From positions 4,473,001 through 4,537,000 of the forward strand of contig NZ_VAJL01000001.1 in assembly GCF_006175945.1 (NCBI RefSeq): a DNA stretch of 64,000 nucleotides, written 5' to 3'. Shown one piece after another: positions 16,651 through 24,913 of this stretch. Position 1 is the first letter of the stretch; each line of letters begins with the position of its first letter. The translations under genes were made by a program, and so were the position numbers. Source of the DNA: Chryseobacterium mulctrae (GTDB lineage: Bacteria; Bacteroidota; Bacteroidia; Flavobacteriales; Weeksellaceae). The notes under the pieces were generated by a model. It worked only from the letters and a program-made list of their open reading frames with translations, had not been told where the DNA came from and made no database searches.

Positions 16651-17313
16651 ATGAAGAAATTACTCATCGTTTTCGTCCTGATTATTTCGCAATTATCTTT
16701 CGCTCAGACTGCTAAAGAAATTATAGATAAAAACATAGAATTATCGGGAGGATTAACCAATTGGAAACTTTTAAATTCAGTATTACTTCAGGGAAAAGTA
16801 ATTTTAGGAATTAAGGACGAATATCCTATCAAAATATATCAGCAAAGACCTAATTTAACCAAAACGGTTATTACAATCGGTAATAAAGAAACTGCAATTG
16901 AAGGTTACGATGGTTCTAAAGGCTATGCGATGAACTATGCAACCAATAAAATTCAGGAGTATAAAGAATACGTTCCGGAAAGTTTTGATAATGATTTTAT
17001 CGATTGGGAAAACAAAGGTTTTGAAGCAAAATATCTAGGTAAAGAAAAAGTAGGAGAAATCTATTGCCACAAAGTAGAACTGACGAAAAATGTGAACAAA
17101 AATTACTATTATTTTGATACAAAATCGTTCATGCTTTTAAAAGAAATAAAAAAAGATGAAACTTTAACGTATTCAGATTACAAAAAGGTAGGGAATTTGA
17201 TGATGCCATTCAGATTAGAATCATCGAGCGCCAAAAAAGATGGCGATTATGTGATGCTTCTCAACAAAGTGGAAATCAACAAAGTATTTCCTGCAAACAG
17301 TTTTAAATTTTAA
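16651..17313 (+). CDS. LolA-like outer-membrane-lipoprotein-sorting family protein
   Basis: 220 residues with a signal peptide cleaved near SFAQ-TA (residue 19-20). The start of the mature part (AKEIIDKNIELSGGLTNWKLLNSVLLQG) and the long antiparallel strands (KIYQQRPNLTKTVITIG, ETAIEGYDGSKGYAMN, YYYFDTKSFMLLKEIK) match the LolA/LolB-like fold found in many exported Bacteroidota proteins. True LolA carries lipoproteins across the periplasm; this divergent type may bind another hydrophobic ligand. The glutathione peroxidase gene follows after 15 bp. Confidence 0.75.
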   Translation: MKKLLIVFVLIISQLSFAQTAKEIIDKNIELSGGLTNWKLLNSVLLQGKVILGIKDEYPIKIYQQRPNLTKTVITIGNKETAIEGYDGSKGYAMNYATNKIQEYKEYVPESFDNDFIDWENKGFEAKYLGKEKVGEIYCHKVELTKNVNKNYYYFDTKSFMLLKEIKKDETLTYSDYKKVGNLMMPFRLESSSAKKDGDYVMLLNKVEINKVFPANSFKF

Positions 17314-17328
17314 AATAAATATCTCAAA

Positions 17329-17907
17329 ATGAAAAAGTTTTTTATAGTGCTTATTTCTTTTATAGCATTTTCTAATAGTTGCGCTCAGAAAAAAAGCGAA
17401 GTTTCTAAAGTAAAAACCAAACAGGCTATGTCACAAACAATATACCATTACAAAGTAGATGCTCTTGAAGAAGGCAAAACAATCAATTTTGCAGATTTCA
17501 AAGGAAAGAAAATCCTTGTTGTAAATACTGCTTCAGAATGCGGATTTACACCTCAATATGCAGATTTGGAAAAGCTTTCTAAAGAATACGGCGATAAATT
17601 GGTGGTGGTTGGTTTCCCTGCAAATAATTTTGGTGGACAAGAACCAGGAACAAATGTTGAAATCGGTGCATTTTGCCAGAAAAATTATGGAGTTACTTTT
17701 CCTTTAGCAGCTAAAGTTTCTGTGAAAGGAGAGGATACAGCTCCAATTTTTAAATTTCTTACCGAAAAACAATTGAACGGCGTAAAAGACACCGAAGTGA
17801 AATGGAACTTTACCAAGTTTTTAATCGACGAAAACGGCAAGCTTATCGATAGTTTTGTAAGCAAAGTAAAACCTACAGATGTAGAAATTACTAAATATTT
17901 GAAATAA
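17329..17907 (+). CDS. Glutathione peroxidase-family thiol peroxidase, exported
   Basis: 192 residues. The thioredoxin-fold core has the peroxidatic Cys71 in NTASECGFTPQY, the partner Gln in NFGGQEPG and the Trp-Asn of VKWNFTKFL, so the catalytic tetrad is complete with Cys in place of selenocysteine. A signal-like N-terminus (IAFSNSCAQ, Cys18) suggests export, perhaps as a lipoprotein. Bacterial enzymes of this type generally use thioredoxin rather than glutathione to reduce peroxides. Likely cotranscribed with the LolA-like gene; terminator downstream. Confidence 0.92.
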   Translation: MKKFFIVLISFIAFSNSCAQKKSEVSKVKTKQAMSQTIYHYKVDALEEGKTINFADFKGKKILVVNTASECGFTPQYADLEKLSKEYGDKLVVVGFPANNFGGQEPGTNVEIGAFCQKNYGVTFPLAAKVSVKGEDTAPIFKFLTEKQLNGVKDTEVKWNFTKFLIDENGKLIDSFVSKVKPTDVEITKYLK

Positions 17908-17925
17908 TTCTTAAATTATATTTTT

Positions 17926-17955
17926 AAAGCGGATTTTTTAATCCGCTTTTTTTAT
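17926..17955. terminator. Intrinsic terminator after the peroxidase gene
   Basis: AAAGCGGATT pairs with AATCCGCTTT around a TTTT loop and runs into TTTTATTTTT. The next start codon is only about 10 bp beyond it. Confidence 0.85.
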
Positions 17956-17963
17956 TTTTGAAC

Positions 17964-18754
17964 ATGAATAAAATTTTTACCATCTTACTTTTAATTGTAT
18001 CAGTCAATTTTTTTTCACAAGGATATTTTTCTGGTAATATTAATTATTGTACTCCTCAAAATGAAAATTCTAAGAAAAAGTTTGATGCGGTTATAAAGGC
18101 TCTTCAGTTTCCCAATCTTTATGATAAAGCTACTCGTGCTATAGTTGATGTGACAGCAAAAGATCCTACATATTGTGATGCATTTTTTATGGTAGGATAT
18201 TTATCCGACTTCAAGAAAAGCATAAGGAAGCTCTTGCATACTATTATGTTGCAGATAGTTTGGCTCAAAATAAATCATTAGAATTTAAACAAAATCTGGC
18301 AATTGAGTTTATGGTATTTGGAGCTGCCGATGAAGCCCGTAAAAAATATGAAGAAATGGCTAAATATTTCCCGACAAATCCGGAAGGGTTCTATGGAATT
18401 GGAAACACAGCTATTGTTTTGAGAGATTATGATGCAGGATTAAAGAATCTCAAAATTGCAGAAGATTTATATAAAAAAGAAGGTGGAGTAAAAAAAGATG
18501 TGAAATTCATGTATGGTATTTTGTATGCTCTAAAGGAAGATTATAAATCTGGTCTGCCATATTTAGAAGAAGTTTATTCACAATATAAAAAAGATGATGG
18601 ATATTTAGCGCTTTATGCTCTTTCTATGCTTAAAAATGCAAAAGAAAATAATGATGCATCTTTAGAAAAGAAAGCAAGAAAATTTTATGATAAAATAAAG
18701 GATAGCAAAAATATTGATACAGAAATAAGCAATAAACTAAAAGCTAATTTTTAA
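17964..18754 (+). pseudogene. Exported TPR-type protein, frameshifted
   Basis: Two overlapping frames make one protein. From the ATG at 17964 a signal peptide (ends FFSQG) and helices read to FFMVGYL at 18203; the continuation RLQEKHKEALAYYYVADSLAQNKS is in the -1 frame and runs to 18754. The slip lies near 18204-18215, as if one base were lost. The joined product would be about 262 residues with TPR-like pairs (ARKKYEEMAKYFPTNPEGFYG, LKNLKIAEDLYKK). It could be a real inactivation, a sequencing error, or less likely programmed shifting: there is no clear slippery heptamer at the site. Confidence 0.8.
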
Positions 18755-18762
18755 TTTAAAGA

Positions 18763-19245
18763 TCATTCTAATTGCTGTAATATTTGATACGGTAATTCAA
18801 GATTAGATTTCAAAGTATCCATGGTGACCATGGTTCGAAAGTGGTTGATGTTTTTATTGCTGTAGAAAATGTTTCTCGTTAAAACTTCATAATCCTTCAT
18901 GGAAGGAACTACGATGATTAAAATAAAATCTGAATCTCCGGTTACAAAATAGCATTGCTGTACTTCCGGAGTTGCTGTAAAAATAGCTTTGGCTTGATCA
19001 AGCAATTCAATTTTCTCGCTTTCCATAAAAACTTCTACAACCAAGGTGACACAATGATGAATCTTGTTGATATCAATCACAGAAACATCGGCTTTTATAA
19101 TTCCAGATTCACGCATTCTCTTAATTCTACGCTGAACAGCTGCAGCAGAAAGCCCAATTTTTTCGCCAATATCTCTTTGTGGAGTTAGATTATCCTTTTG
19201 AAGAATTTTTAAAATTGCTGTGTCAAATTGATCGAGTGATTTCAA
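18763..19245 (-). CDS. Lrp/AsnC family transcriptional regulator
   Basis: 160 residues if started at the TTG at 19245 (MKSLDQFDTAILKILQ), which gives the usual length; a frame back to an ATG at 19284 adds 13 unlikely residues. The N-terminal helix-turn-helix (TPQRDIGEKIGLSAAAVQRRIKRMRESGII) and the C-terminal RAM ligand-binding domain (VTLVVEVFMESEK, YFVTGDSDFILIIVV) are complete. Such regulators sense amino acids. It is divergent from an EamA exporter with about 110 bp between starts, the usual arrangement for an Lrp-type control of an amino-acid exporter. Confidence 0.9.
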   Translation of the reverse strand: MKSLDQFDTAILKILQKDNLTPQRDIGEKIGLSAAAVQRRIKRMRESGIIKADVSVIDINKIHHCVTLVVEVFMESEKIELLDQAKAIFTATPEVQQCYFVTGDSDFILIIVVPSMKDYEVLTRNIFYSNKNINHFRTMVTMDTLKSNLELPYQILQQLE

Positions 19246-19353
19246 AATACAATAATTAGGGTTAAATATGAAACAAAATTGCAAAAAACTATCGGTATTT
19301 CATTAAAAAGCAATTGGTTTTTGATGCAATTTTGCAAAATAAATCAATTAACG

Positions 19354-20268
19354 ATGAATGTTTTTAAAGGCTTTCTGTTGGCTGTACTTGCAGCATTACT
19401 TTGGGGAGTTTCCGGTACTTTCGGACAGTTTCTTTTTCAGCAAAGAGGAATCAATATTGAATGGCTGATTACTGTAAGAATGTTGATCTCTGGAATATGT
19501 TTACTTTTATTTGCCAAATTTTTCGAAAAATCTGACTTGCTTTCTATCTGGAAAAACAAAAAAGATGCTATTCAGCTTACTGTTTTCAGCATCACCGGAA
19601 TGCTTGCTGTACAGTACACGTATTTTGCAGCAATTAAACATTCGAATGCAGCGACAGCGACAGTTTTGCAATATGCAGGTCCTGTTGTAATTGCTGTTTA
19701 TTTGGCTTTTAAAAACAAAAAAATTCCGTTGATGATTGAGTTTCTAGCTATTATTTTAGCTGTTGTCGGAACCTTTTTATTAGTCACCCACGGAAACATA
19801 AATAGTTTAAATATTTCAGGAACAGCTCTGTTTTTTGGCTTAGCTTCGGCGATTGCTTTGGCAATTTATACTTTACAACCTGTAAAATTACTTTCAAAAT
19901 ATAAATCTTCTGTGGTCATCGGATGGGGGATGATGTGTGGTGGTTTTGTTTTCAGCTTTGTAAAATCTCCTTTTAGCGTTGAAGGAATCTGGGATTTTCA
20001 GACCTATTGGTACACAGCATTCATCGTAATTTTCGGAACTTTAATCGCATTTTACGCCTATCTTACTGCGGTGCAAATTATTGGCGGACAAAAAACAAGT
20101 CTTTTAGCTTCAATGGAACCTCTTTCTGCAACGGTTTTGGCGGTACTTTGGCTGAATGTTTCTTTTTCTACAATCGATTGGGTAGGGAGTCTGCTTATTA
20201 TTTCGACCGTATTTTTATTAAGTAAAAAACCGAAAAAATTACATGAAATAAAAGAAACCGGGAACTAA
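19354..20268 (+). CDS. EamA/DMT family exporter (RhaT-like)
   Basis: 304 residues from the ATG at 19354 (MNVFKGFLLAVLAALLWGVSG); the frame extending back to 19279 would put a non-hydrophobic stretch in front. Ten hydrophobic helices in two EamA repeats, the first holding ATVLQYAGPVVIAVYLA and the second SLLASMEPLSATVLAVLWL. Drug/metabolite-type exporters of this kind often export amino acids or metabolites. Divergent from the Lrp gene, its likely regulator. Its stop codon overlaps the end of the convergent DtxR-type gene by 4 bp. Confidence 0.88.
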   Translation: MNVFKGFLLAVLAALLWGVSGTFGQFLFQQRGINIEWLITVRMLISGICLLLFAKFFEKSDLLSIWKNKKDAIQLTVFSITGMLAVQYTYFAAIKHSNAATATVLQYAGPVVIAVYLAFKNKKIPLMIEFLAIILAVVGTFLLVTHGNINSLNISGTALFFGLASAIALAIYTLQPVKLLSKYKSSVVIGWGMMCGGFVFSFVKSPFSVEGIWDFQTYWYTAFIVIFGTLIAFYAYLTAVQIIGGQKTSLLASMEPLSATVLAVLWLNVSFSTIDWVGSLLIISTVFLLSKKPKKLHEIKETGN

Positions 20269-20918
20269 TGTTTCACCAGAATCTTTTCGGTTGCCTTCTT
20301 ACTGAGAACTTCTGTTTTTCCTAAAATTTCTATAGTAATTGATTTGTCGAAATCTTCAATTTTAAGAATCTTGATTTTAGTATTTAATAGAAGTTTTCTT
20401 TCGGTAAGATAATTCAGAAAGGCATCATCAGATAGAGTAACAGAGGTAAAAATAACAGTTTCACCAATTTTACAGTTGCTTAACTGCTGTAAATCCTGAG
20501 CAATGATATTTCCGTCTTTATCGGGAATGGGTTCGCCATGAGGATCGAATTTCGGATAATCTAAAATCTCATCCATTTTATCAAAGAAAACCTGTGAATG
20601 TACATGTTCCAATTGTTCTGCAATCTCGTGTACATTTTCCCAGCCAAAATTCATTTTTTTAACCAGAAACATTTCGGTAAGACGGTGCTTTCTTACGACT
20701 AAAGCCGCTTCACGTCTGCCTTTTTCGGTAACTCTGAGAGGTTTGTAGGTTTCATAAATTACCCAATTTTTGTCGGCAAATTTCTTCATCATATTATTAA
20801 CGCTGGGCATTTTTACGTTAAGAAATTTGCTCAGTTCGTTAATCGTCACTTTTCCTTCATGGTCGACTACATGAAACAAAGCTTTCAGATAGTTTTCTTC
20901 TGTTAATGTTGTTTTCAA
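20265..20918 (-). CDS. DtxR/MntR family metal-dependent repressor
   Basis: 217 residues from a TTG start. Domains: winged helix (about 1-65; VTINELSKFLNVKMPSVNNMMKKFADKNWV), metal-binding dimerisation domain (about 66-140; LTEMFLVKKMNFGWENVHEIAEQLEHVHS, with the HEIAEQLEH ligands in place), and a C-terminal SH3-like FeoA domain (150-217). Represses iron or manganese uptake genes when metal-loaded. No metal transporter is adjacent, so the targets lie elsewhere. An upstream ATG in the same region runs into a stop, supporting the TTG start. Confidence 0.9.
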   Translation of the reverse strand: MKTTLTEENYLKALFHVVDHEGKVTINELSKFLNVKMPSVNNMMKKFADKNWVIYETYKPLRVTEKGRREAALVVRKHRLTEMFLVKKMNFGWENVHEIAEQLEHVHSQVFFDKMDEILDYPKFDPHGEPIPDKDGNIIAQDLQQLSNCKIGETVIFTSVTLSDDAFLNYLTERKLLLNTKIKILKIEDFDKSITIEILGKTEVLSKKATEKILVKH

Positions 20919-20939
20919 AATGTTAGATGATTTTCATTA

Positions 20940-20947
20940 CAAATCTA
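20940..20947 (-). promoter_or_regulatory. Promoter -7 box (TAGATTTG) of the DtxR-type gene
   Basis: Exact TAnnTTTG on the minus strand, 21 bp before the proposed TTG start, in the 85-bp gap shared with the divergent lyase gene. No clear -33 TTG. Confidence 0.45.
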
Positions 20948-21003
20948 ACAAAATATTTTTTAAATGTAGGTCTTGTTATTTTGAGATTTTTTAATTTTAC
21001 ACT

Positions 21004-22035
21004 ATGAAATTTTCTTTTAAAAACGATTATTCCGAAGGGTGTCATCCTCAGATTTTAGAATCACTTCTTCGAAATAATCTCGATCAGCAAGCAGGATATG
21101 GTGAAGATGATTATTCTAAAAAAGCTAAAGATTTAATTAAAGCTAAAATTGAAAATCAGGACGCTGAAGTTTATTTTGTTTCCGGAGGAACTCAGGCAAA
21201 TCTCATTGTAATTTCTTCAATTTTAAGACCTTATCAATGTGTGATTTCTGCTTCAACCGGACATATTTTAAATAATGAAACCGGAGCGATTGAAGCAACG
21301 GGACACAAAATTTTAAGTATAGAAAAAGAGGACGGAAAACTCTTCCCGGAAGACATTATTCCTGTTTTGGAAAGTCATCAGAATGTTCCGCATCAGGTAA
21401 TGCCGAAGTTGGTTTATATTTCAAATTCTACTGAACTTGGGACAATTTATACAAAAAGAGAACTCGAAAACCTTTCTAAGTTTTGTAAGGAAAACAAATT
21501 GTATCTTTTTATGGACGGAGCTCGATTGGGTCACGCTTTAACTTCAAAAACGAACGATTTAGAACTAAAAAATATTGCTGAATTAACGGATGTTTTCTAT
21601 CTAGGAGGTACCAAAAATGGCGCTTTATTAGGGGAAGTAATAATAATTACTGAAAATGATTTGCGTCAGGATTTCGCCTTTAATATCAAGCAAAAAGGAG
21701 CGTTGTTGGCAAAAGGAAGACTTTTGGGAATTCAGTTTTTGGAGCTGATGAAAGACGATTTGTATTTTGATTTAGCCAGAAACGCAAACCAACAAGCGAT
21801 GAAGATTAAAAAGGCTTTGTCTGAAAGGGGAGTGCAGTTCCTTTCTGATACTTCTACCAACCAGATTTTTCCGATTTTAAGCAATAAAATCATTGAAGTC
21901 TTATCTGAAAAATTTGAATTTTATATCTGGAAAAAAATAGATGAGAATTTATCGGCAATTCGTTTAATAACTTCATGGAATACTAAAAATGAACCCGTTG
22001 AAGAATTTATTAAAACTTTTAATAGTGAATTATAA
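21004..22035 (+). CDS. Low-specificity L-threonine aldolase / beta-eliminating lyase family
   Basis: 343 residues of PLP fold type I. N-terminal FKNDYSEGCHPQILESL and AGYGEDDYSKKAKDLI match the threonine aldolase (GLY1) family, with VSGGTQANLIVISSILR binding PLP phosphate, FMDGARLGHAL holding the PLP-ring Asp, and the Schiff-base Lys in YLGGTKNGALLGE. The enzyme would split L-threonine or allo-threonine to glycine and acetaldehyde; related enzymes act as amino-acid lyases, so the substrate is a likely inference. Strong terminator follows. Confidence 0.88.
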   Translation: MKFSFKNDYSEGCHPQILESLLRNNLDQQAGYGEDDYSKKAKDLIKAKIENQDAEVYFVSGGTQANLIVISSILRPYQCVISASTGHILNNETGAIEATGHKILSIEKEDGKLFPEDIIPVLESHQNVPHQVMPKLVYISNSTELGTIYTKRELENLSKFCKENKLYLFMDGARLGHALTSKTNDLELKNIAELTDVFYLGGTKNGALLGEVIIITENDLRQDFAFNIKQKGALLAKGRLLGIQFLELMKDDLYFDLARNANQQAMKIKKALSERGVQFLSDTSTNQIFPILSNKIIEVLSEKFEFYIWKKIDENLSAIRLITSWNTKNEPVEEFIKTFNSEL

Positions 22036-22040
22036 TTAAA

Positions 22041-22075
22041 AAATGCAACTCAAAAGAGTTGCATTTTTATTTTGC
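22041..22075. terminator. Intrinsic terminator after the threonine-aldolase-like gene
   Basis: AAATGCAACTC and GAGTTGCATTT pair around AAAA, followed by TTATTTTG; the A run on the other side lets it work in both directions for the convergent gene ending at 22080. Confidence 0.85.
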
Positions 22076-22079
22076 TTAA

Positions 22080-22391
22080 TCAGTTCATCATGGCTTTTAT
22101 GCCTTCAATAACTTCGTTTTCAAAGTTTTTAATTTTCTGTTTTTTTGACCAAACGTAAAGGCCAATTGGCAACATAATAATTAAAAAAGGCATAGAATCG
22201 AGCTGCGTTGTTGTCGTAATTTTTCCGGTATCAGGATTTGTGTCGATTTTTACATTTCCTGTCAGCGTAAAACCACTTTTCCGAACCTGCAACGCACCCA
22301 AACTGGTTTGAATTTTATATTGCGGAAATTTTTTCCTTAATTCTTCAATAAATTCATTTTTCGTAAATGGTTTCACATTAAAATTTTGCAT
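22080..22391 (-). CDS. Small single-pass membrane protein, unknown function
   Basis: 103 residues. The first 65 form a soluble part (NVKPFTKNEFIEELRKKFPQ, then beta strands QTSLGALQVRKSGFTLTGNV), followed by one hydrophobic helix (MPFLIIMLPIGLYVW, about 67-81) and a basic tail. No family recognised. It ends at the bidirectional terminator shared with the lyase gene and follows the lipoprotein gene at 22414-22917 with a 22-bp gap, so the two are probably cotranscribed. Confidence 0.65.
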   Translation of the reverse strand: MQNFNVKPFTKNEFIEELRKKFPQYKIQTSLGALQVRKSGFTLTGNVKIDTNPDTGKITTTTQLDSMPFLIIMLPIGLYVWSKKQKIKNFENEVIEGIKAMMN

Positions 22392-22413
22392 AAAGATTTG
22401 GTTTGATTATAAT

Positions 22414-22917
22414 TTAATTTAAAGCTTTTGTGACGACTTTGCAATCAGCTGTTTCCAGTTTTTGTCCGTCTTTATAAGTTATTTTCTTTTCATCTGCATA
22501 ACGCATTGTTCCGTTTTCATCTTTCTGATCTCCAATTCCTTCTGTTAAAAAATTACCTTTCTGAATGAAGTAAATATCTCTTTTACTGGTTGTTCCTTCA
22601 GAGGCAAACTCATACGTCAGTTTTAAAGTATCGCCAGATTTAAATCCGAATAATTCACCTTTTGAACTGTCTTTTTCACTGTTTTTATAAGCCATTTTTC
22701 CTGAAAGCGTACCCAAATTATCGTCAAGGCTTACAAAAACGCTGTCTTTTCCTGTAACTCCCAAATAACAGAAAGTTTTTGAGTCTAAAGTATCAACAAC
22801 AGGTTCTGCAGGATTTTCAAGTGAATCTGTAGTAACAACAGGTTTTACAGTTTCATTTTTTTTATTACAGCTCATTGCCAAAACTGACAACGCACCGAGT
22901 ACAATATATTTTTTCAT
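22414..22917 (-). CDS. Uncharacterised lipoprotein
   Basis: 167 residues; lipoprotein signal MKKYIVLGALSVLAMSC (Cys17), then an acidic Thr/Pro/Val linker (about 20-45). The remainder looks like a beta-barrel or sandwich of short strands (FCYLGVTGKDSVFVSLD, LSGKMAYKNSEKDSSKGELFGF, GDTLKLTYEFASEG), similar to the hypothetical lipoproteins with a 'GxLxxxxxEKDxxxG' strand that Bacteroidota often carry. Function unknown. Confidence 0.7.
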   Translation of the reverse strand: MKKYIVLGALSVLAMSCNKKNETVKPVVTTDSLENPAEPVVDTLDSKTFCYLGVTGKDSVFVSLDDNLGTLSGKMAYKNSEKDSSKGELFGFKSGDTLKLTYEFASEGTTSKRDIYFIQKGNFLTEGIGDQKDENGTMRYADEKKITYKDGQKLETADCKVVTKALN

Positions 22918-23298
22918 AATTTCAAGAGTATGTTAAACTTTATTACTGCTAATTTAAACATAAAAGAATTCTGAAACTAATTGAAAATTTATGTTCAAAT
23001 TCTAATCGCTGAGAATCGTTTAAAAAATATTTTCCGGATTGTATTTAAGTTTAATTGAAGTTTCAGGAAGTATTTTTATTATTTATTTTATTATCAAAGA
23101 ATGAAAGATTAGCATTTTGATTTTGAGCATTGATTCTAAAAATATTCAGTTAAAAGAGTAATCAATAATTAAGCCTTTAATTTCAGTATTAATATTTGTA
23201 GTCAGATTATTAGATAATTATAAAAGTCCTATAATTTATATTATGTTAAATTGAATATTTTTCTGGCAACAGTAAAACCTCACTATCGCTTCATATAA
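22918..23298. other. Intergenic stretch without recognisable gene
   Basis: 381 bp of very AT-rich DNA between two minus-strand genes. No ORF, tRNA, strong hairpin or repeat copy was seen. It must hold the promoter of the lipoprotein gene at its left end, but no exact TAnnTTTG lies in a suitable place. Confidence 0.5.
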
Positions 23299-23631
23299 TT
23301 AATGAGACGCCGATTTTGAAAATATATTGATAATCACTACTCCGATAATAATTAAGGCTATTCCTAAAATTGCAGGAAGATCAAGAGTTTGCTTGTAAAC
23401 AAAATATCCTACTAAAGAAATTAGAACAATTCCGACCGCTGACCAAATTGCATAAGCAATCCCAATTGGGATAACTTTGATCGCATGAGTCAATAAATAA
23501 AATGAAGCTGACATTGTCACGACAAAAATTATGGTCTGTAAAGGTTTTGTAAAACCTTCAGATGCCTTTAAAAATGATGTTGCAACAGATTCGAAAAGTA
23601 TTGCAAATGCTAAAAATATATAGTTTTTCAT
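23299..23631 (-). CDS. Small multidrug resistance (SMR/EmrE-like) exporter
   Basis: 110 residues, four membrane helices. The essential membrane-embedded Glu14 (AILFESVATSFLKAS) and the signature IPIGIAYAIWSAVGIV are present, as is the terminal helix AILGIALIIIGVVIIN. SMR proteins work as dual-topology dimers that exchange protons for cationic compounds such as quaternary amines or guanidinium. Last gene of a five-gene minus-strand run; 14 bp after the MutS-like gene. Confidence 0.93.
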   Translation of the reverse strand: MKNYIFLAFAILFESVATSFLKASEGFTKPLQTIIFVVTMSASFYLLTHAIKVIPIGIAYAIWSAVGIVLISLVGYFVYKQTLDLPAILGIALIIIGVVIINIFSKSASH

Positions 23632-23645
23632 AAGTAAATTTTTAA

Positions 23646-24878
23646 TTAATGTTGCTTTAATAAATCATTTAAGCCATATTTATCAAAAAGTATTTTTCCG
23701 ATTTCGAGTTTAGACCAGCCTTCTTTTAGCTTGTACGTAAATGTTAATTCATTATCTGTAAGAAAAGATTCCAGATTTAGCAACATAATATTTTTATTGT
23801 TCACTAAATAATTTTCTATCAAATTTAAATGAGTTGAAAAAACAAACATCGAGTTTTTATATTTAGATAAGCCATCTATTGTGTCAACTGTTATTTTTGC
23901 GGCATCATTAATATTGGTTCCATTAAATACTTCATCAAAAACAACGAAGCAATTTTTGGTCTTCAGTTCCAGGAGTACATTTTTAAGATTTACAATTTCC
24001 TGCATAAAGTGGCTGTATCCTTGTTTCAGATTATCATTTACATAAAAATGTAAAAATATGCTTTCATAAAACGGAATATTACAATTCTCAGCCGGAACTG
24101 CAACTCCTAAATGAGCCAACAAAACAATGATGCTGATTGACTTCATGGCAGTTGATTTACCAGACATATTGGCTCCTGTAAAGATAATTGTATTCTTCTC
24201 CTTTACTTCAATAGTATTTTTAACCGCATCTTTTAAGTCTAAATGATAAAAATGTTCAATCGTAAAATTAGCATCAGAATTAAATTGAGGAAATTTTAAA
24301 TTGTGTTGTTTTATTCCTTTTGCAATGCTTGCATAAACATCAAACATGTAGAAGAAATTCCAGAATGATACAAAGTTTCCGTTTTTAACTTCAGCTTCTA
24401 TTTTGGTTAAGATATTTTTTCTTTGTTTGAAATCTAAAATTTTATGGTGATATTCATTTATAGATAAAGAATCGATAAATTGAATGTTTTTTTCAATTTC
24501 ATCAGAATAATCTTTACAAAGATTGGATTTCTGAAAGCTTTTTAACACAACGCCAAAACGATAAAATAACTCTATAAATAAAGAAATATTATTATTGATT
24601 TGGTTGAAAAACTCTCTGTACGTAATTTTTGTCAGCAGATTATAATTGTTGGAATTTACTTCTCCTAAGAACTTTTGAATAGAAGAAATAATATTTTCAC
24701 TACACTTGTATTCGTTAATAAGCTGGAAGTTTTCTAAAAACATCTTTAGCTTTTGCTGCGTGTATAAAGTTTGGTTTTTATTAAAGTTTTTTTGACTAAA
24801 AAATGATACTAAATACTGTTTAGACTTTCTGGTTTGGGTAAAATTAAAATGCGATATTATTTCAGAAATATTCTCCAT
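23646..24878 (-). CDS. Short MutS-like ATPase (MutS domain V, no mismatch-reading domain)
   Basis: 410 residues. Only the clamp/lever-like helical region (1-220) and the ABC-type ATPase remain: Walker A GANMSGKST (235-243), HFMQEIVNL signature-like helix (290-298), Walker B FVVFDEVFNGT (311-321) and the switch histidine in STHLN (348-350). The MutS domain I that reads mismatches and the N-terminal connector are missing, as is the Smr nuclease of MutS2. Related short MutS-like proteins occur in Bacteroidota with unknown role; mismatch repair should not be assumed. The N-terminal half is low-complexity, rich in Asn and Phe. Confidence 0.85.
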   Translation of the reverse strand: MENISEIISHFNFTQTRKSKQYLVSFFSQKNFNKNQTLYTQQKLKMFLENFQLINEYKCSENIISSIQKFLGEVNSNNYNLLTKITYREFFNQINNNISLFIELFYRFGVVLKSFQKSNLCKDYSDEIEKNIQFIDSLSINEYHHKILDFKQRKNILTKIEAEVKNGNFVSFWNFFYMFDVYASIAKGIKQHNLKFPQFNSDANFTIEHFYHLDLKDAVKNTIEVKEKNTIIFTGANMSGKSTAMKSISIIVLLAHLGVAVPAENCNIPFYESIFLHFYVNDNLKQGYSHFMQEIVNLKNVLLELKTKNCFVVFDEVFNGTNINDAAKITVDTIDGLSKYKNSMFVFSTHLNLIENYLVNNKNIMLLNLESFLTDNELTFTYKLKEGWSKLEIGKILFDKYGLNDLLKQH

Positions 24879-24913
24879 AATTCATTTGTGTTGATCAATT
24901 TAATCTGTTATTT

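Noticed and set aside
18200..18260. Programmed -1 frameshifting in the TPR-like gene
   Set aside because: No slippery heptamer X-XXY-YYZ and no clear downstream pseudoknot at the slip site; a simple base loss or error is more likely.
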